6,336 nt of DNA from Bacteroidales bacterium (GTDB lineage: Bacteria; Bacteroidota; Bacteroidia; Bacteroidales; VadinHA17): NCBI GenBank assembly GCA_003157055.1, contig PMIG01000193.1, positions 984-7,319 of the forward strand, given 5' to 3'. Below, piece by piece: positions 1-6,336 of this stretch; the stretch's first letter is position 1; each line of letters begins with the position of its first letter. Under the pieces are notes generated by a model, which did no database searches, had not been told where the DNA came from, and saw only the letters and a program-made list of their open reading frames with translations. The translations under genes were made by a program, and so were the position numbers.

Positions 1-291
1 GGCGGTGTCGATAAGGGGAACGATTATTCAGAGCTTTTTCCGGTAGTGAAAGAGAAGGTTAAGGCGGTTGTATGCCTTGGCAAAGATAACAAGAAGATTA
101 TCGAAGCCTTTAAGGATAAAGTACCAACCATTGTTGAGACAACATCGATGGAAGAGGCTGTAAGATCTTCATATTATCTTGCAAAGAAGGGCGAGACAGT
201 ATTGCTTTCACCTTGCTGTGCAAGTTTTGACCTGTTCAATAACTATGAAGACAGGGGAAGACAGTTTAAGGCAGCTGTAAGAAATCTTTAA
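1..291 (+). CDS. murD: MurD, UDP-N-acetylmuramoyl-L-alanine:D-glutamate ligase, C-terminal part (5' truncated by window edge)
   Basis: The reading frame is open from base 1 and ends at TAA 289-291, giving the last 96 residues of a protein that is normally about 440-450 residues long. An ATG at 46 is an internal methionine, since clear MurD sequence (GGVDKGNDYSEL) precedes it. MurD is the cytoplasmic ATP-dependent ligase that adds D-glutamate to UDP-MurNAc-L-Ala in peptidoglycan precursor synthesis. What is visible is the C-terminal Rossmann-like domain of the Mur ligases, ending in LLSPCCASFDLFNNYEDRGRQFK. This matches the SPACAS-D-F...ERG..F signature of MurD, whose Ser and Phe (Ser415 and Phe422 in E. 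coli) contact the substrate. The ATP-binding and central domains lie upstream of the window. The gene is followed after 12 bases by ftsW, the usual order in Bacteroidota. MurD is favoured over MurC, MurE or MurF because of this C-terminal motif and the neighbour. Confidence 0.93.
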   Translation, partial: GGVDKGNDYSELFPVVKEKVKAVVCLGKDNKKIIEAFKDKVPTIVETTSMEEAVRSSYYLAKKGETVLLSPCCASFDLFNNYEDRGRQFKAAVRNL

Positions 292-303
292 TAACAGAAT
301 AAA

Positions 304-1515
304 ATGCAGCAGGGCTGGCTGACAAAGACATTTAAAGGCGACAGGGCTATTTGGGGCCTTATTGCTCTATTTATGATCTATTCGCTGCTGGCCGTTTATA
401 GCTCGTCTGTAAATGTCGCATTTAAAAGCTATCATGGCAATACTACATATTTCCTTAGGAGTCAGTTCATTATGCTCATGCTGAGCCTGGCTATTATTAT
501 CTTTGTTTCTTATCTGCCTGTCAGAATCTATTCATCACTGGCTGGAATATTCCTTATTGTTTCAGCGGGGCTTCTGGTACTTACATTTGTCTTTGGCGCC
601 AGGGTAAATGAGGCAACACGGTGGCTTGTGATACCGGGTACCGGATTCCGTCTCCAGACATCAGATATTGCAAAGGTGGCTCTGGTGATATACCTGGCCC
701 GTACACTTGCAAAGTACCAGGGTCAGCTTAACGACTTTATGCTTGTGACAAAATACCTGATGATGCCGATTGCGATCATCTGTGCCCTTATAATGCCTGA
801 AAACCTGTCGACGGCCATGATGATCTTTGGCATCAGTATAATAATACTATATATTGGAAGGGTGCCATTTAAATTCCTCCTGTCATACTTGGGAATGGCT
901 ATCGTAGGAGTATTACTCTTTGCAATGGTGCTTACTGTCGTATCTAAAGACAACAGAGTAAAGGTTTGGAAGAACAGGATCGAGCATTATATTTCCGGAA
1001 GCGGAGAAGGAGACGATGATTACCAGTCAAATCAGGCCAAAATAGCAATATCAACCGGAGGATTATTCGGGAAAGCTCCGGGTCACAGCACCCAGAGGAA
1101 CATGCTCCCGCAATCAAATTCCGATTTCATCTTTGCTATTATAATAGAGGAATACGGATTGTTCCTGGGAGCAATCCCGCTTATTCTTGCCTATATGATA
1201 TTATTATTCAGGGGAATAACCATTGCCAAAAAATGCGAAACAGCATTCCCGGCCTATCTGGTGCTGGGGCTGATAGTAATGATGGTCGTTCAGGCAATGA
1301 TGAATATGATGGTTGCTGTCGGACTTTTCCCCGTAACGGGACAAACACTTCCGATGGTAAGCTGGGGAAGGACATCAGTGCTGGTAATGAGCTTTTCGAT
1401 TGGCGCAATACTGAGTGTAAGCCGCGTTGCCAATGCAAGAATCAAAAAAGAGGAATTGCCTGAGGAAGAACAGGTAGAAGAAGGTGAGAAAATTTATGAA
1501 GCTGCAAATGCATAA
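304..1515 (+). CDS. ftsW: FtsW, SEDS-family septal peptidoglycan glycosyltransferase
   Basis: This 403-residue polytopic membrane protein has the usual length for FtsW. SEDS proteins polymerise lipid II into glycan strands and act with a class B penicillin-binding protein; FtsW does this at the division site. Visible are a short cytoplasmic N-terminus, a first membrane helix at about residues 16-33, further helices at about 54-72 and 76-98, then the family block ATRWLVIPGTGFRLQTSDIAK (about 104-124, a variant of RW...QPSELAK). The large extracytoplasmic loop carries GGLFGKAPGHSTQRNMLPQSNSDFIFAIIIEEYG. Its Asp274 aligns with the catalytic Asp297 of E. coli FtsW. The closing block is VTGQTLPMVSWGRTS (about 344-358), where Arg356 stands in the usual Gly-Gly pair. 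The cytoplasmic tail (about 373-403) is rich in Glu. FtsW is preferred over RodA because of its place between murD and murG. The ATG at 304 has no Shine-Dalgarno site but an A-rich lead, common in Bacteroidota. Confidence 0.95.
   Translation: MQQGWLTKTFKGDRAIWGLIALFMIYSLLAVYSSSVNVAFKSYHGNTTYFLRSQFIMLMLSLAIIIFVSYLPVRIYSSLAGIFLIVSAGLLVLTFVFGARVNEATRWLVIPGTGFRLQTSDIAKVALVIYLARTLAKYQGQLNDFMLVTKYLMMPIAIICALIMPENLSTAMMIFGISIIILYIGRVPFKFLLSYLGMAIVGVLLFAMVLTVVSKDNRVKVWKNRIEHYISGSGEGDDDYQSNQAKIAISTGGLFGKAPGHSTQRNMLPQSNSDFIFAIIIEEYGLFLGAIPLILAYMILLFRGITIAKKCETAFPAYLVLGLIVMMVVQAMMNMMVAVGLFPVTGQTLPMVSWGRTSVLVMSFSIGAILSVSRVANARIKKEELPEEEQVEEGEKIYEAANA
1480..1487 (+). promoter_or_regulatory. Shine-Dalgarno-like site for murG
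   Basis: The bases GAAGGTGA match the ideal GGAGGTGA at seven of eight positions, with AGGTGA an unbroken six-base match to the anti-SD complement. The site lies eight bases before ATG 1496, inside the 3' end of ftsW. It supports 1496 as the murG start over GTG 1484, which lies within the site itself, and over ATG 1508, which is 20 bases away. Because it is also ftsW coding sequence (codons for Glu and Gly), the match could be chance. Confidence 0.45.
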
Positions 1516-2608
1516 GAAGGTAATTATAAGCGGAGGCGGCACAGGCGGGCATATTTTTCCTGCCATTTCGGTTGCCAATGCACTCAGGAGAATTGATCCC
1601 GGGATTGAAATCCTTTTTGTAGGAGCTGAAGGAAGAATGGAAATGGAAAAGGTTCCTGCTGCCGGATATAAAATTGCCGGACTTCCGATCAGGGGATTTA
1701 TCCGCAGCCTCTCTCCGGAAAATATTGTTGTGCTGTATAAATTAATAAAGAGCCTTTTCATGGCCCGGATGATAATCAGGGAATTCAATCCTGATGTTGT
1801 TGTAGGTGTGGGAGGTTATGCAAGCGGACCGGTTCTAATGCAGGCAGGGAGGGTGGGGATCCCTACTCTGTTGCAGGAACAGAACAGCTATGCAGGGGTT
1901 ACTAACAAACTGCTTGCGAAAAAAGCTTCAGTGATCTGCGTTGCCTACGATGGCATGGAGAAATATTTTCCTGCCTCTAAAATAATCAAAACCGGCAATC
2001 CGGTACGGCAGAATTTTGATGATATTGATTTTCTTAAAAACGAGGCTCTTGATTTCTTCGGGCTCAAAAAAGACATTCCGGTAATATTGGTGCTGGGTGG
2101 ATCACTGGGCGCCGGAACTATAAACAGAAGCCTATCGGAAAACATACAAAAAATCGCATCATCTGAATGTCAGTGGCTCTGGCAGACAGGAAAGAATTAT
2201 TTCGAAAAGATCAATGCACTGGTTTCTGGATCAACATATCCTAACATTGCCGTGCATGACTTTATAAACAGAATGGACTATGCATTTGCCGCTGCCGACA
2301 TCATTATTTCGAGAGCAGGTGCCGGAACAATATCTGAACTGTGCCTGGTAGGGAAACCCGTAATACTGGTGCCTTCACCCAATGTTGCAGAAGATCATCA
2401 GACAAAAAATACACTGGCTTTAACATACAGGAATGCTGCAATAATGATCAGGGATAATGAAGCCGTAAACCTGTTGGCCGATGTGGCAATCAGGCTTATA
2501 TCGGATCATGAAGAGAGAAAGTCCCTTTCTGCGAACATCAAGATGATGGCTGACAGGGATGCTGCCATAAGAATTGCGAATGAAGTTTTAAAACTGGCTG
2601 AAGCATGA
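1496..2608 (+). CDS. murG: MurG, lipid II-forming N-acetylglucosamine transferase
   Basis: MurG moves GlcNAc from UDP-GlcNAc to lipid I on the inner face of the cytoplasmic membrane, making lipid II (GT28 family, GT-B fold). With the start at 1496 the protein has 370 residues, close to the usual 355-370. The N-terminal domain begins with the first glycine loop GGGTGGHIFPA (13-23), whose His19 matches the catalytic His of E. coli MurG. A second glycine-rich loop follows (VGVGGYASGP), then EQNSYAGVTNKLLAKKA. The C-terminal nucleotide-binding domain shows the third loop (VLGGSLGAGTINRS), then SRAGAGTISE (272-281), whose last Glu is the expected ribose-binding residue, and GKPVILVPSPNVAEDHQTKN for uracil and sugar binding. 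An in-frame GTG at 1484 would add four residues and ATG 1508 would remove four; 1496 is chosen for its SD-like site. The gene overlaps ftsW by 20 bases and its TGA overlaps the murC ATG, which suggests coupled translation. Confidence 0.95.
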   Translation: MKLQMHKKVIISGGGTGGHIFPAISVANALRRIDPGIEILFVGAEGRMEMEKVPAAGYKIAGLPIRGFIRSLSPENIVVLYKLIKSLFMARMIIREFNPDVVVGVGGYASGPVLMQAGRVGIPTLLQEQNSYAGVTNKLLAKKASVICVAYDGMEKYFPASKIIKTGNPVRQNFDDIDFLKNEALDFFGLKKDIPVILVLGGSLGAGTINRSLSENIQKIASSECQWLWQTGKNYFEKINALVSGSTYPNIAVHDFINRMDYAFAAADIIISRAGAGTISELCLVGKPVILVPSPNVAEDHQTKNTLALTYRNAAIMIRDNEAVNLLADVAIRLISDHEERKSLSANIKMMADRDAAIRIANEVLKLAEA

Positions 2609-3999
2609 TTGATTTCAGCACCATAGAAGGAATGTATTTCGTCGGGATCGGCGGGATCGGCATGAGCGCCCTTGCATTGTATTTCAGAAAGGGAGGATAT
2701 GATATTGCCGGTTATGACAGGATCTCCGGCATGATAACCGACAGCCTCACATCGAATGGTTGTGCCATTTCTTTTATTGATGAAATCGAGTCCATACCTG
2801 ATCTTTATAAGGCTGCAGATGATAAAGGGAAAGTCCTTGTAGTTTATACTCCTGCAATCCCTGACGAAAATAAAATACTCTCATATTTCAGGAAGAATGG
2901 GTACACGATTTATAAGAGATCAGAGATCCTTGGAGCCATATCACTGGAGACAGATACTATTGCTGTCGCTGGAACTCACGGCAAAACGACAATTTCCACA
3001 ATGATCGCCCACCTGCTGAAACAATCACATGTCGATTGTTCGGCATTTCTGGGAGGGATATCTAAAAACTATAATTCAAATCTCATTCTTGGTGAAAGCA
3101 GGTTCACTGTGATGGAAGCTGATGAATACGACAGGTCGTTCCACAGGCTTAGCCCGATAATGGCCGTAGTGACGGCAATGGACCCTGATCATCTTGAAAT
3201 TTATGGCGATCATAAGACGATGATCGACGCCTATAATATTTTCTGCAGAAAGATAAGGCATGGCGGAACGCTTATTTACAATTGCAGGCTAAAGGGTAAG
3301 ATAATTCCGCCGGAAGAAATAACCTGCCTGACATACGGGAAGGAGCCAGGTTCAGATTACAGGTATTTCAATGTTGAGCACAAAGGGGATTATTATTCCT
3401 TCAATATAGAGACTCCTGAAGGAATATTTAATGATCTGCATTTCCCATTCCCGGGAATAATCAATATAGAGAACCTCACGGCTGCGATCGCTGTTGCATT
3501 GAAATGCGGCGTTAATGAAAGTGAAATGCGGAAAGCAATTATTCTTTTCCAGGGGGTACGAAGAAGATTTGATATCAGGTTAAACATACCGGGACTTGCT
3601 TATATCGATGACTATGCCCATCATCCCGAAGAGATCAGGGCATTCATAACATCTGCGAGGGAGTACTTCAGCGGAAGAAAAATAACAGCCATTTTTCAGC
3701 CGCATCTTTTTACCCGCACCCGCGATCATGCCGATGGTTTTGCAGCCATCCTTGACAAACTAGATGAGGTGATTCTTCTTCCTGTCTACCCTGCCAGGGA
3801 AAAACCTATTGAAGGGGTATCGTCAGGAATGATATTCAAAAGGATGAAGCTTGCGAATAAATTCATGATGGAGATGAATGAAATTCCCGGTAAGCTGAAT
3901 ATAAACGAGCTTGACGTTCTGGTTACAATCGGGGCTGGGGATATTGACAGACTAGTTGAACCGATTGAAAAGTGGCTTAAAGAGCTGAGAGAAAGATGA
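2605..3999 (+). CDS. murC: MurC, UDP-N-acetylmuramate:L-alanine ligase
   Basis: MurC is the cytoplasmic ATP-dependent ligase that joins L-alanine to UDP-MurNAc, the first peptide step of peptidoglycan precursor synthesis. Its 464 residues are normal for the family. The N-terminal Rossmann domain opens with VGIGGIGMS (13-21), which binds the UDP part. The central domain has the ATP P-loop GTHGKTT (123-129), then EADEYDRSF (171-179) with the Mg-binding Glu174, and TAMDPDHLEIYGD. FQGVRRRFD leads into the C-terminal domain, which holds YIDDYAHHPEE (333-343), including the conserved His pair at 339-340, then FQPHLFTRTRDHADGFA and LLPVYPAREKPIEGVSS. The DDYAHHP and FQPH..TR motifs separate MurC from MurD, MurE and MurF; the related ligase Mpl is less likely in this dcw context. 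The ATG sits in an ATGA overlap with the murG stop and has no clear SD site, so translation is probably by re-initiation after murG. No catalytic motif is missing. Confidence 0.96.
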   Translation: MIDFSTIEGMYFVGIGGIGMSALALYFRKGGYDIAGYDRISGMITDSLTSNGCAISFIDEIESIPDLYKAADDKGKVLVVYTPAIPDENKILSYFRKNGYTIYKRSEILGAISLETDTIAVAGTHGKTTISTMIAHLLKQSHVDCSAFLGGISKNYNSNLILGESRFTVMEADEYDRSFHRLSPIMAVVTAMDPDHLEIYGDHKTMIDAYNIFCRKIRHGGTLIYNCRLKGKIIPPEEITCLTYGKEPGSDYRYFNVEHKGDYYSFNIETPEGIFNDLHFPFPGIINIENLTAAIAVALKCGVNESEMRKAIILFQGVRRRFDIRLNIPGLAYIDDYAHHPEEIRAFITSAREYFSGRKITAIFQPHLFTRTRDHADGFAAILDKLDEVILLPVYPAREKPIEGVSSGMIFKRMKLANKFMMEMNEIPGKLNINELDVLVTIGAGDIDRLVEPIEKWLKELRER

Positions 4000-4772
4000 A
4001 CAGGCTGAAGAAAATATTATTGATAGTGCCGGTATTATACCTTATTGTAATGCCTGTATACCTTGCATCATCATCAAATTCAAAACCATGCAGCAGAATT
4101 ATAATAGATATTAAAGATTCAGCCGATTACCATTTTGTGACAAAAAGACAGCTGATGAACCTGGTTTACGGCAACAACAGCATGATTATCGGAAAGAAAC
4201 TGAAGGATATTTCAATCTTCGATATCGAAAACAGGATAAACGTACTTCATGAGTTAAAAACTGCAGAAGTTTACCTGACTATTGACGGCGGGCTACATGT
4301 ATATGCAGATCAGCGGAACCCAATAATGAGGGTTATGCCGGCCGACGGCGGAGATTATTTTGTAGATGATCAGGGCTATGTATTCAGAAGGAGGAATTTA
4401 TATACCCCACGGGTTCATATTGTCGAAGGGAATGTCAATATAACCGGGGCCATGCTCGACAGCCTGAGTGTTCTAGATACCTGTATAAGGCATTCAATAT
4501 TAAAAGACATGTTCAGTTTTATCAATTACATAAATAACGATTCTTTCTGGTCAGCGCAAATTGACCAGATCTATGTGGACGATAATAATGAAATTGACCT
4601 GATACCAAGGGTTGGGAATCATATTATTCACCTTGGCACATTTGAAAACTACAAGGGGAAACTCAGAAACCTGGCCGCTTTTTATGACCAGGTTCTTCCT
4701 GAAGTAGGATGGAATAAATATTCCGCGATAAACCTTGAATTCAAGGACCAGATAGTTTGCAAGAAAAGATAA
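3996..4772 (+). CDS. ftsQ: FtsQ/DivIB-like cell division protein
   Basis: This 258-residue protein has a short basic cytoplasmic N-terminus (MNRLKK), one membrane helix at about residues 7-24, and an extracytoplasmic remainder, the bitopic layout of FtsQ. FtsQ recruits and regulates late divisome proteins such as FtsL, FtsB, FtsW and the septal transpeptidase. After the helix comes a POTRA-like segment (about 36-105): HFVTKRQLMNLVYGNN, then IGKKLKDISIFDIENRINVL, then AEVYLTIDGGLHVYADQRNPIMRV. The second domain follows (YFVDDQGYVF...YTPRVHIVEGNV), and the end is WNKYSAINLEFKDQIVCKKR, a close form typical of Bacteroidota FtsQ. An unusual RRR (131-133) sits where I would expect a neutral MPLS-like sequence. 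FtsQ sequence is poorly conserved, so the call rests on topology, these motifs and position between murC and ftsA. The ATG overlaps the murC stop as ATGA, which suggests translational coupling. Confidence 0.9.
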   Translation: MNRLKKILLIVPVLYLIVMPVYLASSSNSKPCSRIIIDIKDSADYHFVTKRQLMNLVYGNNSMIIGKKLKDISIFDIENRINVLHELKTAEVYLTIDGGLHVYADQRNPIMRVMPADGGDYFVDDQGYVFRRRNLYTPRVHIVEGNVNITGAMLDSLSVLDTCIRHSILKDMFSFINYINNDSFWSAQIDQIYVDDNNEIDLIPRVGNHIIHLGTFENYKGKLRNLAAFYDQVLPEVGWNKYSAINLEFKDQIVCKKR

Positions 4773-4794
4773 TTAGAAACCATATTTAACTCCT
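4773..4794 (+). other. Short ftsQ-ftsA intergenic gap
   Basis: This 22-base A/T-rich spacer has no Shine-Dalgarno sequence, hairpin or recognisable Bacteroidota promoter (TTG and TAnnTTTG). It probably serves only as the ftsA translation lead within the operon. Confidence 0.5.
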
Positions 4795-6156
4795 ATGAAT
4801 AAAAAAGAACAGTATGTAGCAGCAATCGACATTGGGACCACAAAAATAGTGGCAATCGTCGGTAAAAAAAACGAGAACGGCAAAATCGAAATTCTCGGGT
4901 TGAGCAAAGCGCTTTCAAAAGGCGTGAAAAGAGGTGTGGTATTGAACATTGAAGATACCGTAAATGCAATCCAGACCACCGTTGATGATGTGCAGAAAAG
5001 ATCAGGAATAATCTTTTCAGAAGTGTTTGTCGGCATAGCCGGCCAGCATATCAAAAGCATGAAGAACCGCGGCTATATAACACGCGATAACTATGAAGAC
5101 GAAATCAAGAAGGAGGAGGTCTTCAGGCTTATTGAGGACATGCATAAGATCCATATTGATATTGGTGAAGAGATCATTCACGTCATCCCGCAGAATTTCA
5201 TAGTGGATAATGAGACCGGGGTGAAAAGCCCTATAGGGATGTGCGGCAGGAGGCTGGAAGCAAATTTCCATATTGTTATCGGGCAGGTTGCAGCTGCAAA
5301 GAACATCGAAAAGTGCGTAAGGAAAGCAAATCTTACTGTCAAGGATATGATTCTTGAACCACTAGCTTCATCAGATGCAGTGCTTACCGATGATGAGAAG
5401 GAAGCCGGAGTTGTACTGGTTGATATTGGAGGCGGAACTACCGATGTGGCAGTTTACTATGATAATATCATACGCCATACGGCAGTAATACCACTCGGCG
5501 GGAACGTTGTTACAAAAGATATCAAAGAGGGATGTGCTATTCTGCAGAGACATGCTGAACAGCTTAAGATACAGTACGGGTCTGCTCTCGGCGACATAGC
5601 TCCGGAGGACAAGGTTGTTTCAATTCCGGGGATAAGCGGCCGCGAACCAAAGGAGATCTCTTTCAGGAGCCTTGCATATATCATTCAGTCGCGAATGGAA
5701 GAGATAATAGATTTTGTCAATTTCGAAATTCAGAATTCAGGATATGCCGATAAGCTTGCAGCCGGCGTTGTAATCACCGGAGGCGGGGCCATGCTCAGGC
5801 ATCTTCCCCAGCTCATGAAATTCAAGACAGCTATGGATGTCAGGATCGGGCTGCCGAATGAGCATCTTGCAGGAACCGGGAAGAATGAAATAAATCAGCC
5901 GATGTATGCAACAGCAGTAGGTCTCATAATGAGGGGCTTTGATTATATTGAAACATACAAAAAATCTTTCAGTGCCGGGAAGCAGGAAGAATTTGTAAGA
6001 CCTCCGAAGGTTGAAGTTGAAACCGGTGAGGAGGCTATGACCAATAAGGAAGAAGCCCCCGTTGAATATCAGGAAGAACCGAAGACCTCACTGACTGAAA
6101 AGATAAGAATGATGATGTCTAAAATGTTTGAGGTTGAGGATTCAGCAATAAATTAA
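4795..6156 (+). CDS. ftsA: FtsA, actin-like membrane tether of FtsZ
   Basis: FtsA is a cytoplasmic actin-like ATPase that polymerises at the membrane, anchors FtsZ filaments and helps recruit and activate the divisome. Its 453 residues are slightly longer than the 420 of E. coli FtsA; the extra length is mostly a C-terminal linker. Visible are the phosphate-1 loop AAIDIGTTKIVAIVG (about 9-23), the SHS2/1C domain unique to FtsA in place of actin subdomain 1B (about 80-165, with VFVGIAGQHIKSM at its start), the phosphate-2 loop VLVDIGGGTTDVAVYY (207-222), and the adenosine motif GVVITGGGAMLRHLPQL (324-340). A Glu- and Pro-rich linker (about 395-430) leads to a terminal amphipathic helix, LTEKIRMMMSKMF (433-445), which fits the membrane-targeting sequence. 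The 1C domain and the ftsZ neighbour separate it from MreB and PilM. The start ATG lacks an SD site, but the AAIDIGTTK motif lies at the expected distance from it. Confidence 0.96.
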   Translation: MNKKEQYVAAIDIGTTKIVAIVGKKNENGKIEILGLSKALSKGVKRGVVLNIEDTVNAIQTTVDDVQKRSGIIFSEVFVGIAGQHIKSMKNRGYITRDNYEDEIKKEEVFRLIEDMHKIHIDIGEEIIHVIPQNFIVDNETGVKSPIGMCGRRLEANFHIVIGQVAAAKNIEKCVRKANLTVKDMILEPLASSDAVLTDDEKEAGVVLVDIGGGTTDVAVYYDNIIRHTAVIPLGGNVVTKDIKEGCAILQRHAEQLKIQYGSALGDIAPEDKVVSIPGISGREPKEISFRSLAYIIQSRMEEIIDFVNFEIQNSGYADKLAAGVVITGGGAMLRHLPQLMKFKTAMDVRIGLPNEHLAGTGKNEINQPMYATAVGLIMRGFDYIETYKKSFSAGKQEEFVRPPKVEVETGEEAMTNKEEAPVEYQEEPKTSLTEKIRMMMSKMFEVEDSAIN

Positions 6157-6220
6157 AGAGGTCAAATATGGTTCTTAATATCATTTTTTGCTGTTCACAA
6201 ACAAATTAAAAAATACAACT
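6157..6220 (+). promoter_or_regulatory. ftsA-ftsZ spacer, possible ftsZ leader
   Basis: At 64 bases this is the longest gap in the window. It holds AGAGGT (6157-6162), an SD-like sequence five bases before ATG 6168, which opens a 13-codon frame (MVLNIIFCCSQTN, TAA at 6207-6209). It also holds a T run (6183-6188) and an A-rich stretch just before the ftsZ ATG. I found no good match to the Bacteroidota promoter pair TTG/TAnnTTTG and no stable hairpin, so a promoter or leader role is only possible. Confidence 0.3.
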
Positions 6221-6336
6221 ATGCCTGACGATATAATGAACTTTGATCTGCCTGTGGAAAGATCATCCATCATAAAAGTCCTGGGAATCGGCGGCGGTGG
6301 AAATAATGCCGTAAATCACATGTTTGAAAAGGGTAT
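6221..6336 (+). CDS. ftsZ: FtsZ, tubulin-like division GTPase, N-terminal part (3' truncated by window edge)
   Basis: Only 38 codons and two bases are present. FtsZ is the GTP-binding tubulin homologue that forms the cytoplasmic ring at the division site. The fragment reads MPDDIMNFDLPVERSS and then IIKVLGIGGGGNNAVNHMFEKG, which matches the start of the FtsZ GTPase domain: the first beta strand and the glycine-rich nucleotide-binding loop GIGGGGNNAVNHM. The tubulin signature GGGTGTG and the C-terminal peptide that binds FtsA lie beyond the window. ATG 6221 is chosen because it gives a short acidic extension before the GTPase domain, as is usual; ATG 6236 in the same frame would start five codons later and cannot be excluded. 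Neither has an SD site, but both have an A-rich lead. The position directly after ftsA supports the call. Confidence 0.93.
   Translation, partial: MPDDIMNFDLPVERSSIIKVLGIGGGGNNAVNHMFEKG

Noticed and set aside
1233..1463. 76-residue + strand frame inside ftsW in another phase
   Set aside because: It overlaps the conserved C-terminal membrane block of FtsW and its translation is a low-complexity Gly/Asn/Asp-rich string with no family resemblance.
1375..1788. 137-residue open frame on the - strand across the ftsW-murG junction
   Set aside because: It lies opposite two well-supported genes whose motifs (FtsW final block and MurG glycine loop) are intact, and its translation shows no recognisable domain. 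It is a shadow frame.
2605..2608. ATGA stop-start overlaps at murG/murC (and again at murC/ftsQ, 3996-3999) as possible frameshift sites
   Set aside because: Each downstream protein starts with a proper N-terminus and each upstream protein ends at its normal length, so these are routine coupling overlaps, not frameshifts or fusions.
4773..5060. 95-residue open frame on the - strand opposite the start of ftsA
   Set aside because: It mirrors the ftsA phosphate-1 loop and 1C region and has no recognisable motif of its own; the + strand gene explains this DNA.
6181..6215. T run followed by A-rich sequence before ftsZ as a terminator
   Set aside because: The possible stem (TTTG with CAAA) is only about four A/T-rich pairs, with no GC-rich hairpin before the T run, and termination between ftsA and ftsZ would be unexpected.
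1..6336. A novel system, mobile element, CRISPR array or horizontally acquired island
   Set aside because: Every gene is a recognised dcw cluster member in the order expected for Bacteroidota, base and codon use look even throughout, and the gaps are too short to hold further genes beyond a tiny peptide.

Overview
The window is a stretch of the division and cell wall (dcw) cluster. All genes are on the + strand and packed almost end to end: murD (3' part only), ftsW, murG, murC, ftsQ, ftsA, and the first 38 codons of ftsZ. The proteins point to the Bacteroidota. Grounds are the gene order (murC running straight into ftsQ with no murB or ddl between), MurC with the EADEYDRSF form of its ligase motif, FtsW with QTSDIAK and LPQSNSDFIF, FtsQ ending in QIVCKK, and starts that mostly lack a Shine-Dalgarno sequence and follow A/T-rich bases. 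Frequent AGG (Arg) and ATA (Ile) codons fit an uncultured Bacteroidales-like or related lineage. A genus cannot be named from this sequence.

Layout: 1-291 is the end of murD; a 12-base gap leads to ftsW (304-1515); murG (start chosen at 1496) overlaps the end of ftsW by 20 bases; murC (2605-3999) and ftsQ (3996-4772) each begin inside an ATGA overlap with the gene before; a 22-base gap leads to ftsA (4795-6156); a 64-base gap, the longest in the window, leads to ftsZ (6221 to the window end). No stretch over 300 bases lacks a gene. I saw no RNA gene, mobile element, CRISPR array, obvious repeat or convincing terminator.

The genes work in one process. MurD and MurC are cytoplasmic ligases that build the UDP-MurNAc-peptide precursor. 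MurG adds GlcNAc to make lipid II on the inner face of the membrane. FtsW polymerises lipid II into septal glycan with a partner transpeptidase that is not in the window. FtsQ links cytoplasmic and periplasmic parts of the divisome. FtsA ties FtsZ filaments to the membrane. The tight packing suggests one operon with translational coupling.

This is an ordinary core-genome region and I found no new biological system in it. The points worth a second look are small: an SD-like site that decides the murG start, a tiny ORF with its own SD-like site in the ftsA-ftsZ gap, and residue changes in FtsW and FtsQ.
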